Below, piece after piece: positions 1 to 13,200 of a stretch of DNA of 64,000 nt (position 1 is the first letter of the stretch; each line of letters opens with the position of its first letter). The stretch covers positions 744,001 to 808,000 of the forward strand of contig CM067106.1 of NCBI GenBank assembly GCA_034008185.1, read 5' to 3'. The notes below the pieces were generated by a model. The model searched no databases. It saw only the letters and a program-made list of their open reading frames with translations, and was not told the DNA's origin. A program made the position numbers and the translations under genes. This stretch comes from Gorsachius magnificus (lineage: Eukaryota > Chordata > Aves > Pelecaniformes > Ardeidae).

Positions 1-240
1 CCGGAAAGCGGCCGCAGAGTGCTGGGACCCATTCCCGCGTCGTACTGAGGTAGCCCATTGCAGAACAAAAAGGGGAAACACCAAAACCCAGGCATTAACG
101 GCAGCACGGTCATTATGGTCACGTGCAAACGGGAGGAGGAGGGAAGGACACAGGAGTGCCTGGGAGTCGCCATTGGGACGGAGCCGGTGTGAGTTTGCAC
201 AAGGAGCAGCTCCCCCCAGCCAGGGGGTCCAGAGCTTGGT

Positions 241-457
241 TTTATTAACGGCGAAATGAGAGCGCCCTTAGAAGCGACTCCCCCTTTTTAAAGGATTTGG
301 GACACCTTCGGCGGAATTCGGTCGTGCTGCAGAAGTGGGTAAGACCGGCTTTGAAAAAAGCCAAAGGCAATGGTGGTGCCTGCCTCAGAGCGAAAGTTTA
401 TTAATCCCGTAGGATTTATCCACCCAAGTGGATTGCGTCTACCCCAGTGATTTTATT
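241..457 (-). terminator. Candidate GMIP polyadenylation signals
   Basis: Three AATAAA hexamers on the minus strand lie at 457-452, 402-397 and 246-241, about 760-980 bases past the GMIP stop codon. They are the only plausible 3' ends seen before the window edge. Apart from GMIP 3' UTR, I see no gene in 1-1218. Confidence 0.4.
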
Positions 458-1218
458 TCAGCTGAAATCACAGTTATTTTAATTTCTGCTTCCTCAGTGA
501 GCTGGACCCGTCGAGGAAGCAGCGTCACCGCGTGTCAGCCGCGGATATGGTGACTGCCGACCCGCCGGCTTGCACATAAGCACCCGTGACTCAAAAGCGG
601 GAGGCGCAGAGTCCCCGGATTTGGCTCTCGCTCCCTTTGGCTTAACTTTAGGCCAGCCATTTCCTCTTTCTTGCTCAGCAAACCAGCCGTGGAAAGGAAA
701 CTAAACCACCGCGGTCCCAGCTCCGCGATGGGTTTAAACCCATTCATGGGTTTAAAGTGCTGTGAGATGGGTTATGAAACGTTGCGAGGGAAGAGCTGTG
801 GAGCTTGAGGAGAACGCAGAATGCTCGGTGGTGGGGGGGAGGGGGTGGAAGAGGGTCCGTGGCCGCTGCCTGGGGATGCAGCAGAGCCCGGTAGGGCTGT
901 ACCGCAGAACGCACAGGGTCTCAAGCGCTTGTAGCTGCTCCCAAAATTGCAGAGCTGTTTACAGCAGCGCCCTGAGCAATTGAACATGGAGAACCCCGCA
1001 ATTTTTTCAGAATGACTTGGGATCTAAAACATGGAGGAAAACCACCAGCCGGAGTGGTCTCAGAAGCTGCTGAGGGACCTGGAGCTGCTGAGGGACCACT
1101 CCATGTGCAACAGGCTCCCATACTCCTTCCCCTCGGAATAACCCTCTGATAAGCAAATGGTTTTGTTATCCGTGGAAAAAAAAAAGTTGCCTTTAATTGC
1201 TAGTCCGCCTTCCTGTCT

Positions 1219-4200
1219 CTACAGCAGAGTCAGTAAGCCCAGCTCAGCGTCTGGGAGCTCTACCTCTAGGGTCATATTCTGGCTTGTGTTCAGGCTCTGG
1301 GGTCCTTCGTCCTTTTCTGTCGATGCTTCTTGCGAAGGACTTTCATATCCAAGGGATAAGGATGAAGGCAGATCCTCCATCCCAAACACCCTTTCATAGT
1401 TCTGGATGAGAAACTCCACAATCTGGGCTTGATACCCAGAGTCAACAAGGCATGACATTGAGACGTCGCTCCCTGAGCCGGGCCGGATCAGAGTTGGCCC
1501 AAATACTATGCCCAGGTTGTTTGGGGACATCTTGTTCTCTTCATATTTCTCCGCCACCCTGGGGAAGGGAAACAGGAGTGTTAGGGGCTTCCCAGCTCTC
1601 AACCCGAACACACCGAGCGCACGGATGGGATGCACCAAACCCCCATTTCCCAGGAGAAAGCGAAACCCCATCTTTTACGAGGAACAGAGCGGGGAAACTC
1701 CAGAGAAACATCTCAGAAGTTGCCTGGATCTGCCTGGATGGTGCAGCCCTAAGGAACGTGGCTGTTTCTCGTGATCCGCATTCAGAGCTGGGCGAAATAG
1801 GCTTCAATTCATGTTATTACTTGACCCCTTGCTCTGCACTTCATGAAGTGTTATCAGGTAAGGACCTTCTGGGCCCTCTTGGTCATTAAGACTTTCTGCT
1901 AATTGCTGCAAGATGATCCTTTCCATGAATTCATTTTTTTACCCTCCTCAACCTCCTGCTTGGCTCTCCCAGGTCAAGGAGTCACAGAATCATGGAATGT
2001 TTTGGGTTGGAAGGGACCCCGAGAGGTCACCCAGGAGGGGGTGCAGGAGCAGGGACACCTTGAACCAGAGCAGGTTGCCCACAGCCCCGGCCAAGCTGGC
2101 CTTGGATGTTCCCAGGGATGGGGCCTCCACCACCGCCCTGGGCAACCCCTCCCTCTCTTTCCCACCCTCACGGCCAATCCCCTTCCACCCCCTTTGCTTG
2201 ACCATCCCCCCGTGTCCTGTCCCAGCCGGCCCTGCTCAAAAGATTGTCCCCGTCTTCCCTGGGGGCCCCCTTGAAGCCCTGAGCGGCCGCAATCAGGTCC
2301 CCCCGCAGCCCCCTCTGCTCCAGGCTGAACCCCCCCAACTCTCCCAGCCCGGCCCCGCAGCAGAGGGGCTCCAGCCCTCGCAGCATTTTAGTCGCCCTCC
2401 TCTGGCCCCGCTCCAACCCTTCCACCTCCTCCTTGTGCCCAGGGCTCCCCAGCTGGACGCGGGGCTCCAGGAAGCCCAGACGCTCTTCTCGCAAGCATTC
2501 GGTGCCAAGCTTAGCTGCTCCTCTGGCCACCAGGCCAGATGGGGATCTCCTGTGCTAGGACCTGACGCCGACCAGCACGCTGACCAGCACACTCCTCACC
2601 TGTAGAGGTGTGCGATGAGGTGCCGCAGAGTGTTGTAGTTGCTTCCCGGCAATTTGCTTAGCAAGTCCTTCATGCTCTGGATGGGGTCGGAAGGGAAGCC
2701 CGCGCTGTCCAACTTTTCCTCCCCAGGCTTTTGCAGATCTTTGGCGAGCGCAATGAGATCGTCATAGAGCTGGGACAGCAGCACCGGTGCCGAAAGCTGC
2801 AGCAAGAGGGGAGGAAAACAGCACGTTACTTCATCCCGTTGCTCCGGCGCCGAGGAACGCGGTCGGCTGAGTCCTGCCCTCCCGGCAGAGGTTTGGTACC
2901 CACTTCCTTCAGGAAATGCTTCAGGACGCCGGTGATGTCGTGGGGGGAGTGCTCGGAGAGCTCCACCAGGCTCCGTCCGCTCTCGAACGCCTGGCAGAGC
3001 TTTTCCACCCGGGCTTTGGATCCACTTATCCGATAGATCCCCTGTGTGGTTCCGAGGGGAGAGAGGGTCAGGAGTTTTGGATACGGAGAAGAGGAAACCA
3101 AAGCAAGAGTAACTGCCTGCTCACCTGCACCCCGAGGGCACGGGCTTCAATTTCCGAGGTGCATTTCACCACGATGAAGGGAACTTCCTCTGGGAAATCT
3201 CGAGGAACCTGGGTGAAGTCGATGCCAAAGAGAGGCACTCGGTTGGGCAGCTTCTTGTGGCCGCAGGTGATGAGTAGATTCTCGAGACACTTCTTGTGGC
3301 ACGCCAGGCAGCACTGAAATGGCAGAACACCCCCCACCCCCCCCCGAAAACAGCCTGGAGCTGAACCTGGAGGACTTCTCCTGTTCCCTCAGCCCCCAAA
3401 GTCCCACCAACCCCAAGAGGTTCTGGGGAAGTGGCAGCCGGTGGTGGGTGCTGATGGAAACCCACGCCTTGTGTAAGACGGAGGAAGAAAAAGCGCAGAA
3501 CTTTTGCATGGGGGGCCCTCGTACCCACAGACCTTCAGTGAGATAACGGTCACCCCAGGGTCCCACTCACAGAATCACAGAATCACAGAATCGCAAGGGT
3601 TGGCAGGGCCCTCGGAGCTCACCCAGTGCCACCCCCCCACCCAAGCAGGCTCACCCAGAGCAGGGGGCACAGGACAGCGTCCAGGCGGGGGGTGAAGATC
3701 TCCAGAGAAGGAGACTCCACAGCCCCCCTGGGCAGCCTGGGCCAGGGCTCGGGCACCCTCCCAGGCAAGAAGTTCTTCCTCCCGTTCAACTGGAACCTCT
3801 TCTGCTTCAGGTTGTGCCCATGGCCCCTTGGCCTGGCGGGCCCCTGGGAAGAGTCTGGCTGCGTCCCCGTGCCCCCCACCCTGGAGATCTTTGTAGGTGG
3901 TGATGAGATCCCCTCTCAGCCTGCTCTGCTCCAGGCTGAACAAGCCCAGCTCCCTCAGCCTTTCCTCCTAGGGGAGATGGCCCAGGCCCCCCATCACCTT
4001 GGTTGCCCTCCTCTGGGCTCTCCCCAGTAGCTCCTCCTCCTCCTCCTTGAAGTGGGGAGCCCAGAACTGGGCGCAGAGCTCCAGGTGGGGTCTCCCCAGG
4101 GCAGAGCAGAGGGGGAGGAGAACCTCCCTCGCCCTGCTGGCCACACTCATCAAATCCCGGAATGGTTTGGGTTGGCAAAGCCCTTTCAGCTCCCCCAGCC

Positions 4201-7200
4201 CAGCCGTCCCCCTACCCCTGCCATCCCACCCCCAAACCCCGGCCCTCAGCACCGCCTCTGCCCGGCTGTTAAATCCCCCCCGGGCTGGGGACTCGCCCCC
4301 TTCCCTGGGCAGCCCCTTCCAGCGCCTGACAGCCCTTTGGGGAAGGAATTGTTCCCCAGGGCCAACCTCCCCCTGCCCTGGCACAACTTGAGGCATCCTC
4401 ACCGACATCTCCCAGCCCTCACCTCCTCGCACTCGAAGCCGCTGACCATGAAGGTGTCGCATTCCCTGCACTTGGACGCTCCCCGCAGCTTCCGGAGCCG
4501 GTGCGTCTGCGCTGCGCTGGAGAGGAGGACGTTCTTAAACTGCTGCTGGAATGTCCCGTTTTCTGCGGAAACAGCGTTAACACGTGAAACGGAACCCATG
4601 CCTAAGCATGGTTTCCACCTCCCCAACCCCATCTGTGCGTGGGCTCACCGTTTTCCAAAGTTTGCAAGGAATCTCGCTCTTCAAAATCATCTGAGGAGGA
4701 CATGGTGCCGGTGGATGGAGCTTTCAGCAATTTCCTATCGGAGTTTCCTTGGGAACAGAGAAAACAGAAGCCGCTGTTCTCGCCCTCGTGATGCACAAAG
4801 TGGGCCCGTGGAGACTTCGTGCCCGTTTCAGACTTTTGGGGCAACATTAGGCAAGAATTTCTGCGCCTCTCACCTGGGCTAGAAGTGGGAGAATCCAGGG
4901 ATCGGGATTCGTAGCTCCCACCGAGGCTTTCTGTGTCGCTGCAGAGGGATTTGTTCGCACCTGCAGAAGGCGGCTACGGTCACAGACCGTCCCGAGAGCT
5001 CCTGGGATACCTCAGCATGGGGCTGAAGTCCAGACCAAGCTCCCAAGAACATCCATCAATACTCATCAATATTTTCTCCCAGTTGGAGCGAAGCCTTAAG
5101 CTCTGCCCTAAGAATTTAAGAGCCTCTCCCACCTCTTTGGCTGCTAAATCTGGATTAAACCGCAGCGACTCGAGGGAGAATTGCGTCGTCTTTCTTGAAC
5201 TCAACCTACTCTGTTCGCCATTTGCGGGGAACGGCTTTCTGGATGCGTCTTCTGGAGTGCTCGCGTCCTTGGCTGCAGGAGAGGGTCCGGTGTAATGCAA
5301 TGCCATCTTCTTTTTGACACTGGGAGGGGACCTGGGAAGGGGTTGCAAATGATTTTCCAGCGGTGAAGGGTAACGGACAATATTGTGTCACCGTGGTGCC
5401 TTACGGGGACCCGAGACGAAGCATGGAATCATGGAATCAGGGAATGGTTTGGGTTGGCAAAGCCCTTTCAGCTCCCCCAGCCCACCGTCCCCTACCCCTG
5501 CCATCCCACCCCCAAACCCCGGCCCTCAGCACCGCCTCTGCCCGGCTGTTAAATCCCCCCCGGGCTGGGGACTCCCCCCTTCCCGGGCAGCCCCTCCGCC
5601 CGACAGCCCGGGGAAGGAATTGTTCCCCAGGGCCAACCTCCCCCTGCCCTGGCACAACTGGAGGCCCGCCCTCGCCCCCCTCCCCAGCAGCCTGGGGCTC
5701 CAGACCCCTCCCCAGCTCCGCTGCCCTTCTCTGGACACGCTCCAGCCCCCCCAGGGCCTTCGGGGAGGGGGGGGCCCAACCCTGACCCCAGCAGTCAAGG
5801 GGCGGCCCCCCCAGTGCCCAGCACAGGGGCACGGTCCCTGCCCTGCTCCTGCTGGCCACACCGCTCCTGATACAAGCCAGGAATTTCATCACAATAAGGA
5901 GTACTATGCGATTGCTTTCGTTGTAATTTGACATTCGGTTTATCTGCAGCCGGTTTCAGAGACAACCGTTCTTGCTGAAATTGTCTCAAGACGGATTCTG
6001 CTCATTAAGGATGCCGACCAAAACATCAGGAGGGTATATAGACCGCTTGTGGGAAGCGAATCTCAGCTGTCTTTCAATACCTAGCTCATCCTTGAACGGC
6101 TAACTCTCACGTGCCTGAGTGGATTTTAAAGTCAGTGAAGAGAAGACACCACCTCCACGTGTTCGCATCACTTTACTCCAGCTGCCTCAGATGATGATGT
6201 TGGTATTGGATGACTTGCTTCCAGAAGCAACTATTTATCTCCATTAACCCTCGTGTTTGGGAATTTTTTTTTTACCTCTGCCCTCCGGAAGCGAGCGGCT
6301 CGAATTCGAACACTTCCATGTGGATGTCCTTCTTCTGCAGAGCCTGAATGAATTCCAGGTATTTCTCACCCGCTTTGTATGGCTTGCAGATCTCGGACAG
6401 GTACTGGTATCCCACCGGAATCTGCTCTGACTGAGCCTGCCGCTGCTTGAACATCCTTAAAGTGACCTTAAAAGAGAAAGAAAAAACAAATAAACCAAAA
6501 AAAACCCAACATTGCTGGTCAAAGCCCCAGAGCTTTTTCCTCCCTTGGATCTCGCCGTCATTCACCAAACCCAGCTACCTGCCCTTCTGCTCATCGATAG
6601 CTCTACTGAACAGGCGGGATAAGAATTATTTGTCCCCGTTCCTTGTTCTAGGACCCTTTTCCCCATTCTAGGATCCTTTCCCCCCAGCCCCCCAGACTTT
6701 TTCTATCGGTGTCCTCAGAGCGGTGATTTTTTTGTATAGGTGAACTGTTTGGGAAGCAAAAGCAACGGCCAGAGCGCTCCCCTAATCTTGAGAGCGGGCA
6801 GTTGTAGGGTGGTCCAAGAGTGAAATGGTCAAGAGGTCCTATCCCAAACAGCGCTTTCCCTGACACAAGGCTCAGAGAGGGAGTCCTAAGACCACACGTA
6901 CCCACGTCAGCACCTCGTCCCCTTGGTAAATGAGCTTCCGAATATGGGAGACGATCCGCGCTCGTACTTTCTCCAGTTCTTGGCGCCGGAAGTTGGCGTC
7001 GTTTATGCACGTCTTGTACAGAGCTTCCGTTTCCTGAACCTGTGCGCCATCGGAAACAGAGGAAAAAAGGAGAAAGTCACCGGGATGGGTCGGATGGTGC
7101 TGTACCACAGTGGGTGGGGGGGCAGCTGGGAATGCCGGCGGCCTGGTCGGAACTCATCACCTTGGCTTGCGCCTCCTCGCAAGAGCGGCGTCGCTTCTCC

Positions 7201-10200
7201 AGCTGCTTGTTGGCGCTGCTGGGGTTGGTGACGGCCGTGCTCTGGTATTCATCCTCCGCCTTGGCACTCAGCTGCTTTGCTTTCTCCAGCTCCTCGCAGC
7301 GCTGTACGTATTGCAGGCGGGACTTGCGCAGGGACGACAAGGATTCGTTCTTGGAGAGGAAAAAGAACAGGTTTAGGAAGCTCGGCGAGGCAGCGGGAGG
7401 GACAAATCACAGCAGCAACTGCTCATGAGGCAAGTGCTGGTCTCTTGGTTCAAGTGGACATTTCCATTTGAATGGATATCCGTGCTCTCCCTCCCTCTCC
7501 TCCCAAAGTTCGGGAGCTCCGAGGGACCCCCGGGGTTTGCTCTGCAGCCCAGCAGAGACGTGGCTGTCCTGGATCGCAAGCTGCAAGGTGCCCAGGAGCA
7601 TCCTCCTCCCCAGCAGGGAACCCTGGCAAAAAGGGCCAAGGGCGAGGCGCTCACAGGGGGGCGTGCAGCCATGTTTTGGTGGGGGGGCACAGGGACAGAG
7701 CCTGCCTTCACTGGGGACCCCCCGAAGTGCCGAAGATCCCCTGAAGTGCTGAAGATCCCCTGAACCACTGAAGATCCCCTGAACCGCCAAAGACGTCCTG
7801 AGTGCAACCCCAAACCTCATCCTCACCCTGCCAAGGCTCTGCTGCCAGCAGGAGGTGATGGGATCCAGCAGGGGAACGCCACCAGCCCTCCCCCCCCACC
7901 TTGTATTCTTTCAGAAAAGCACTTTTATTCAGTAGCCAGATGTATATTACGTTATTTAGTTACTGCGTCTTTGTAAATGTTCGCTTTTAGGGTTTCGAGC
8001 TGCGTCTGGCGGGCGTAAAGGTCAGGCCCATCCATCGGCCTCTTACCATTCTCTTCTGCTCCTTCGTCCACTGATCTTTGAATTCTTTCCTCCATTTCTC
8101 AATTTCGTTCTTCTTGGCTGACAGAGGCTGCAGAGCAATAACAGTTAGGACGGCAACAGTCCCGCATCGGGCAGAGAAAAAGTCCCCGGCAGATGAGGGC
8201 ATGACATTGGAGAGCAAGTCTTGCACGATGTCTCTTTTGTTCTCCTTAAAATTGATGTGTGTTTCCCTTTACCGCCCCCTCCGCCCCCCTGGACCAGGAT
8301 AAATCACCTCATTAGGTCTCTACTCCCCCCAACAATCCTTCGGCAGAGTTGTCGAGTCCACGCGGGGATACGGTACCTGGTAGAATTCCTTCTGTTGGAG
8401 CAACCCTGCAGTCTCGCTGGCTGAATTTCCAACTTTTATGTCGTGTTCCAGGACCATCGTGTAGAGTGCCCGAAGGGGCATGTTGTACTGCAGAACCCAA
8501 CCAAGCGAGTGTAAAGAGAGAAACAGGCACGGCAGCTTTCCTAAACCTCAGGGCTTGGGGTAGCTATGACCGAGATCAATTACAGAAAGGGGAGAGCCTC
8601 TATGCTGGTTAAATCGTAGAATCCAGGAATGGTTTGGGCTGGAAGGGACCCCAAGAGGTCACCCAGGAGGTGGTGCAGGAGCAGGGACACCTTGAACCAG
8701 AGCAGGTTGCCCACAGCCCCGGCCAAGCTGGCCTTGGATGTTCCCAGGGATGGGGCCTCCACCACCGCCCTGGGCAACCCCTCCCGCTCTTTCCCACCCT
8801 CACGGCCAAGAATTTCTGCCTTAGATCCAGTCGAAACCCGCCCTGGTTTGCTTTGAGACCATCCCCCCGTGTCCTGTCCCAGCCGGCCCTGCTCAAAAGA
8901 TTGTCCCCGTCTTCCCTGGGGGCCCCCTTGAAGCCCTGAGCGGCCGCAATCCAGGAACCCCCCCAACTCTCCCAGCCCGGCCCCGCAGCAGAGGGGCTCC
9001 AGCCCTCAGCATTTTGGTCGCCCTCCTCTGGCCCCGCTCCAACCCTTCCACCTCCTCCTTGTGCCCAGGGCTCCCCAGCTGGACGCGGGGCTCCAGGGGG
9101 GGCTCACCGGAGCGGAGCAGAGGGGCACAATCCCCTCCCTGGCCGCTGGCCATGCTGCTGGGGATGCAGCCCCGGGGAGGGTTGGGCCTTGGGGGCTGCC
9201 AGCGCCCATGGCCGGCTCATGGGCAGCTTTTCGTCCCCCAGCACCCCCAGGTCCCTCTGGGCAGGGCTGCTCTCCATCCCCTCACCCCCCAGCCTGTACG
9301 GATCCCGGGGGCTTCCCCAACCCAAATGAGGAGGGGTATTTCAGACACCGCAGGAGGATGCTGGGAGCATAAGAGCTTTTATGCTGGGTGGTACCGACTT
9401 CTTCCCCGTTCATCCTCCTGCCTAATTTTCCAAACTCTGTGCTATAAGCCAACAGAAGAAAAAAAAAGGAACTGTTCCATTACCAAGGGTCTTAGGAAGG
9501 GTTTTGGAGGCACATTTGCTTAAGCTGGGCTCTACGAGCAGTTCACGTGCACCGACAGCCTCGTGCTTGCTCCATTCCAGAGGGAACCCCTTGCAGTGAA
9601 GCAGGAATCTTGCAAGGACCCCCGTACCTGTTGGAAGATGGCGTTCCGTCCCGATTCTGCTATCTTCACCATCCCTTTGGCGAACTCCGTCTCTGTATAA
9701 AAGGCAGAGTGGATTAGACACCGGATTTGAGGGCCACAGGGGTGGCTTTGTCAAAGCCAGAGGTCGTTCCGCCCTGTTAGGATCATTCAAGGACGAAGAA
9801 ATTCTTCCTCTCTGTCTTCATCTTCCGGCAAGCGCAACCACAAGGGGTGGTGGTTGGCCGGCTTCTCGCTGGCACAATGCCTTGCCGCTCTGCGTTCCCG
9901 CCTACAGTTTATATAAAACCCCCAAATATTGGGAGGTGCTGGGGCTCCCGGCTTCGTCTGTGCACGGACTCACCGTAGCTCAGGCGTTTCTCAATCCAGC
10001 TGAGCAGCTCCTTGACGTATTTACACCACACCTTGGCATATTCGAGGGCTGCGTCAATGCCACCTTCGCATTTGATCAGCATTTCGTCTGCCTCCTGAAC
10101 TGCAACAGAATAAATGCGGGTTCGGAACGGCTCTGGTTGATGGGCAGAAGCTCTTCCAAGAGGGGGGAAATTGGAATCGTGAGAGTTGGCGCCGTGAAAT

Positions 10201-13200
10201 ACTCGGATCGCAGCCACGAAAAAAGATCTTTCCCCGCACGATGTCGTTACCATCGGCACAGTGAGCCCGTGCTTTCCCACCCATAGAACCGCAAAAGTTC
10301 CAGGCAAATTACAGAGGCATTTTCCTCTGCCCCCTCCCCGCCCTTTTAATTAAATATGTAGATTTGATTTGCTTTGGAACCCAAAAGCGAAGGGCCTAAC
10401 GGGTTACTGGGGAGTTGCAGGGCGGATTCTTGTTCCTTGGGGGAACCCAAGACCCATCCTTCACGCTGCTGTGGGCAAATCTAAACGTGTTTCCAGCCAA
10501 ATTCTTTGAGAAAGCAGCTCAGAATATTATTTTTTTGGGCTTCATAGGGATTTTCGATGAAGAAAATCCAATTTTATATCACATTTTGTGATGCCAGCGA
10601 CAAGTACAGAGCCCTCCCAGGGCCACAAAGTGCTCCCGGTTTCACTGGGTGCATCCTTACAGTGCTTAAAACCGGCAGAACGTGGGAAGTGAAGTCTGGA
10701 TTATGAATCAAGACCTGGTGAGAAGCTCCTTAACGAGATGTTAATGGATGAGCAGGGGGAAGATCTGCGCGCTGGAGGAAGCTGGAGGACCACCGAGCTC
10801 AACCGGGCATCCCCTGGCCACCAGCCCCAGCTCAGCCCAAGGCTGATGCCAAGCAGCGCCACCGGTGGCGGCGTTCATCCACGGCGTTAGGAGGCTGCCG
10901 GGTGATTGATGGCGGGGGGGGTGGGTTTCTCGCGTCACCTCTTTGATCTTGTTTTTGAACTTAATTAGCAGTGTTACCTGTTATGTCCGCCTGCCCTTGC
11001 CTCTCTGAACCAGTTTTGCTCTCGCAGAAACTTGCGCTGCTCTGTGGGGAGGGGGAAAGAAAAAAACAACCAAAAAAAAAAAAAGAAAAAGAGGAAAATG
11101 GGGAGAGAAAAAGGAGTATTGAGAAATTTGGACTTTCCGGCTGCAGGGCCGACTTTGCATAACGAAGCAACCCGGGGCAGTTAAAAAGCAGCCTGAGATC
11201 GGATGGAGAGGAGGTTGCGTGGTGTGAAAGCCAGCTATAAACGGAAACGTGGAGGAAGCGCGTCGTTAAGGCAGGGAGATGAAGGCTGGAAAGGGGCTGT
11301 GGCTCTTATTTTACTATAAAGCACAAAATATTGGGGGTTTGTTGTTGAGTTTAGCTCATGGGGTAATGTGATTACATGAGAACGGTTGCTGCCAGCGAAA
11401 AATTAGACCTTTTGTTTATAGAGAAAAGCATGAAATGAGGCTGATTGTCCCCAAAAGCCTCATAGAAGCAAGCGAAGACCCATGAAGTTCAATCCCGAAG
11501 GTCTCCTGTTCCTTCAGGCCGAGGTTTCTGAGGTGTGGCTCCCACACCTACGTTGGGTTCACTCTCTTGCCTGGTCTTTTTCCTAGTGCTCCAAACTTAA
11601 ACCAGCGATTTCCACGGCTAGTTTTTCCAAAAAATAGGAATCTAAACAGCAAATGCCTGAGCCTTTCCAGTAAATATCATCGGCTCCGCAGCCAGCACTG
11701 CTACGACCACGTGTTGCGTGGTTCTTTTCTGTCTATTCAAGGATGAGCTGTAATTGTATATTTTTTTTTCAGATGATCACCCAAACCCCAATTTTAATAA
11801 TGTAGAATTTAACATCTTAGACTCAAGCGCTTTGGCAACGGATGTCAATGGAGGTCCCATCCCTGGAAACATCCAAGGCCAGGTTGGACGGGGCTGTGAG
11901 CAACCTGATCTGATTAAAGGTGTCCCTGCTCCCTGCAGGGGGGTTGGACTGGGTGACCTCTAGGGGTCCCTTCCCACCCAAAAAATTCCATGATACTATG
12001 ATTTCTTTAATAAAATGGGTCTCATTCTTTGCCTACCGGGACGCCCTCTCCTTCTGTGGCCAGGTCCGCATCGTCAGCGCTGTTGGCATCACCGATGAAC
12101 ATATCGACCGCCCTGCATGACGAACAAGAGGGCAATTAAATAAATGAAGGTTACAAAGACCCAGAAAAGTTGTTTCAACCCCATTCCTCTACGTACGCAT
12201 TTCCAAGTGAGATTTCTATGGCATCCAGGCTCCGGAATATCTCACTGTACCGCTTCCTATTTTCAGGTGTCCTCTCTTGATTGTCGAGACCTGGAGTTGG
12301 AGAAGAAATTGTTTCGCTGAAGTGCCTGACCCAACGCTCCCCAAGGATGGCCGGAGGTGCGCGGACCCACGGGGAAGCGACAAACTGTGATGGCCCGGCA
12401 AAGCACAGCGAGGTGAGGCCGAGGGTGAGATGGGTGGCAAAAGACAACTTGGGTAACAGTCATTCCATCGAGGTTCTTTGGGCAGAACCCCCAGAAAATG
12501 AGTCTGTGGATGCCCAGGGGAGACATCGAAGCTGATTTTAGGGCTTGCAGTCGGACCCAAGATTGGCTGTGAAAATCGCATGGGAAACATTCTCGTAGCT
12601 GCTCTGAGCTGAGGTCACAGAATCCTGGGATTGTTTGGGTTGGCAAAGCCCTTTCAGCTCCCCCAGCCCACCCATCCCCCTACCCCTGCCATCCCACCCC
12701 CAAATCCCCCCCGGGGGGGACTCGCCCCCTTCCCTGGGCGCCCCTTCCAGCCCCTGACGCCCTTTGGGGAAGGAATTGTTCCCCAGGGCCAACCTCCCCC
12801 TGCCCTGGCACAACTGGAGGCCCTTGCCCCTCGTCCCATCGCCCCTTCCCGGGAGCAGAGCCCGACCCCCCCGGCTCCCCCCCCTCCCCCGTCCCCCCGG
12901 GCCCCCCCCCCCAGCCCCCTCCCAGCTCCGCTGCCCTTGGCCGCCCCCCCCCCGGGCCTTCGGGGAGGGGGGGGCCCAACCCTGACCCCAGCAGTCAAGG
13001 GGCGGCCCCCCCAGTGCCCAGCACAGGGGCACGGTCCCTGCCCTGCTCCTGCTGGCCACACCACTCCTGATACAAGCCAGGATGCCGCTGGCCCCCTTGG
13101 CCACCTGGGCACCCTGCTGGCTCCTCTTCAGCCGCCTGGCGACCAACCCCCCCAGCTCCTTTCCCGCCGGGCAGCTTTCCAGCCCCTCGTCCCCACGCCT

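Noticed and set aside
4980..5348. A minus-strand frame of 122 residues ([20 protein letters not shown]) between GMIP exons
   Set aside because: GMIP exons 6276 and 4938 already join in phase; this frame has no matching phase pair of splice sites and no family similarity I can see. An optional exon cannot be excluded.
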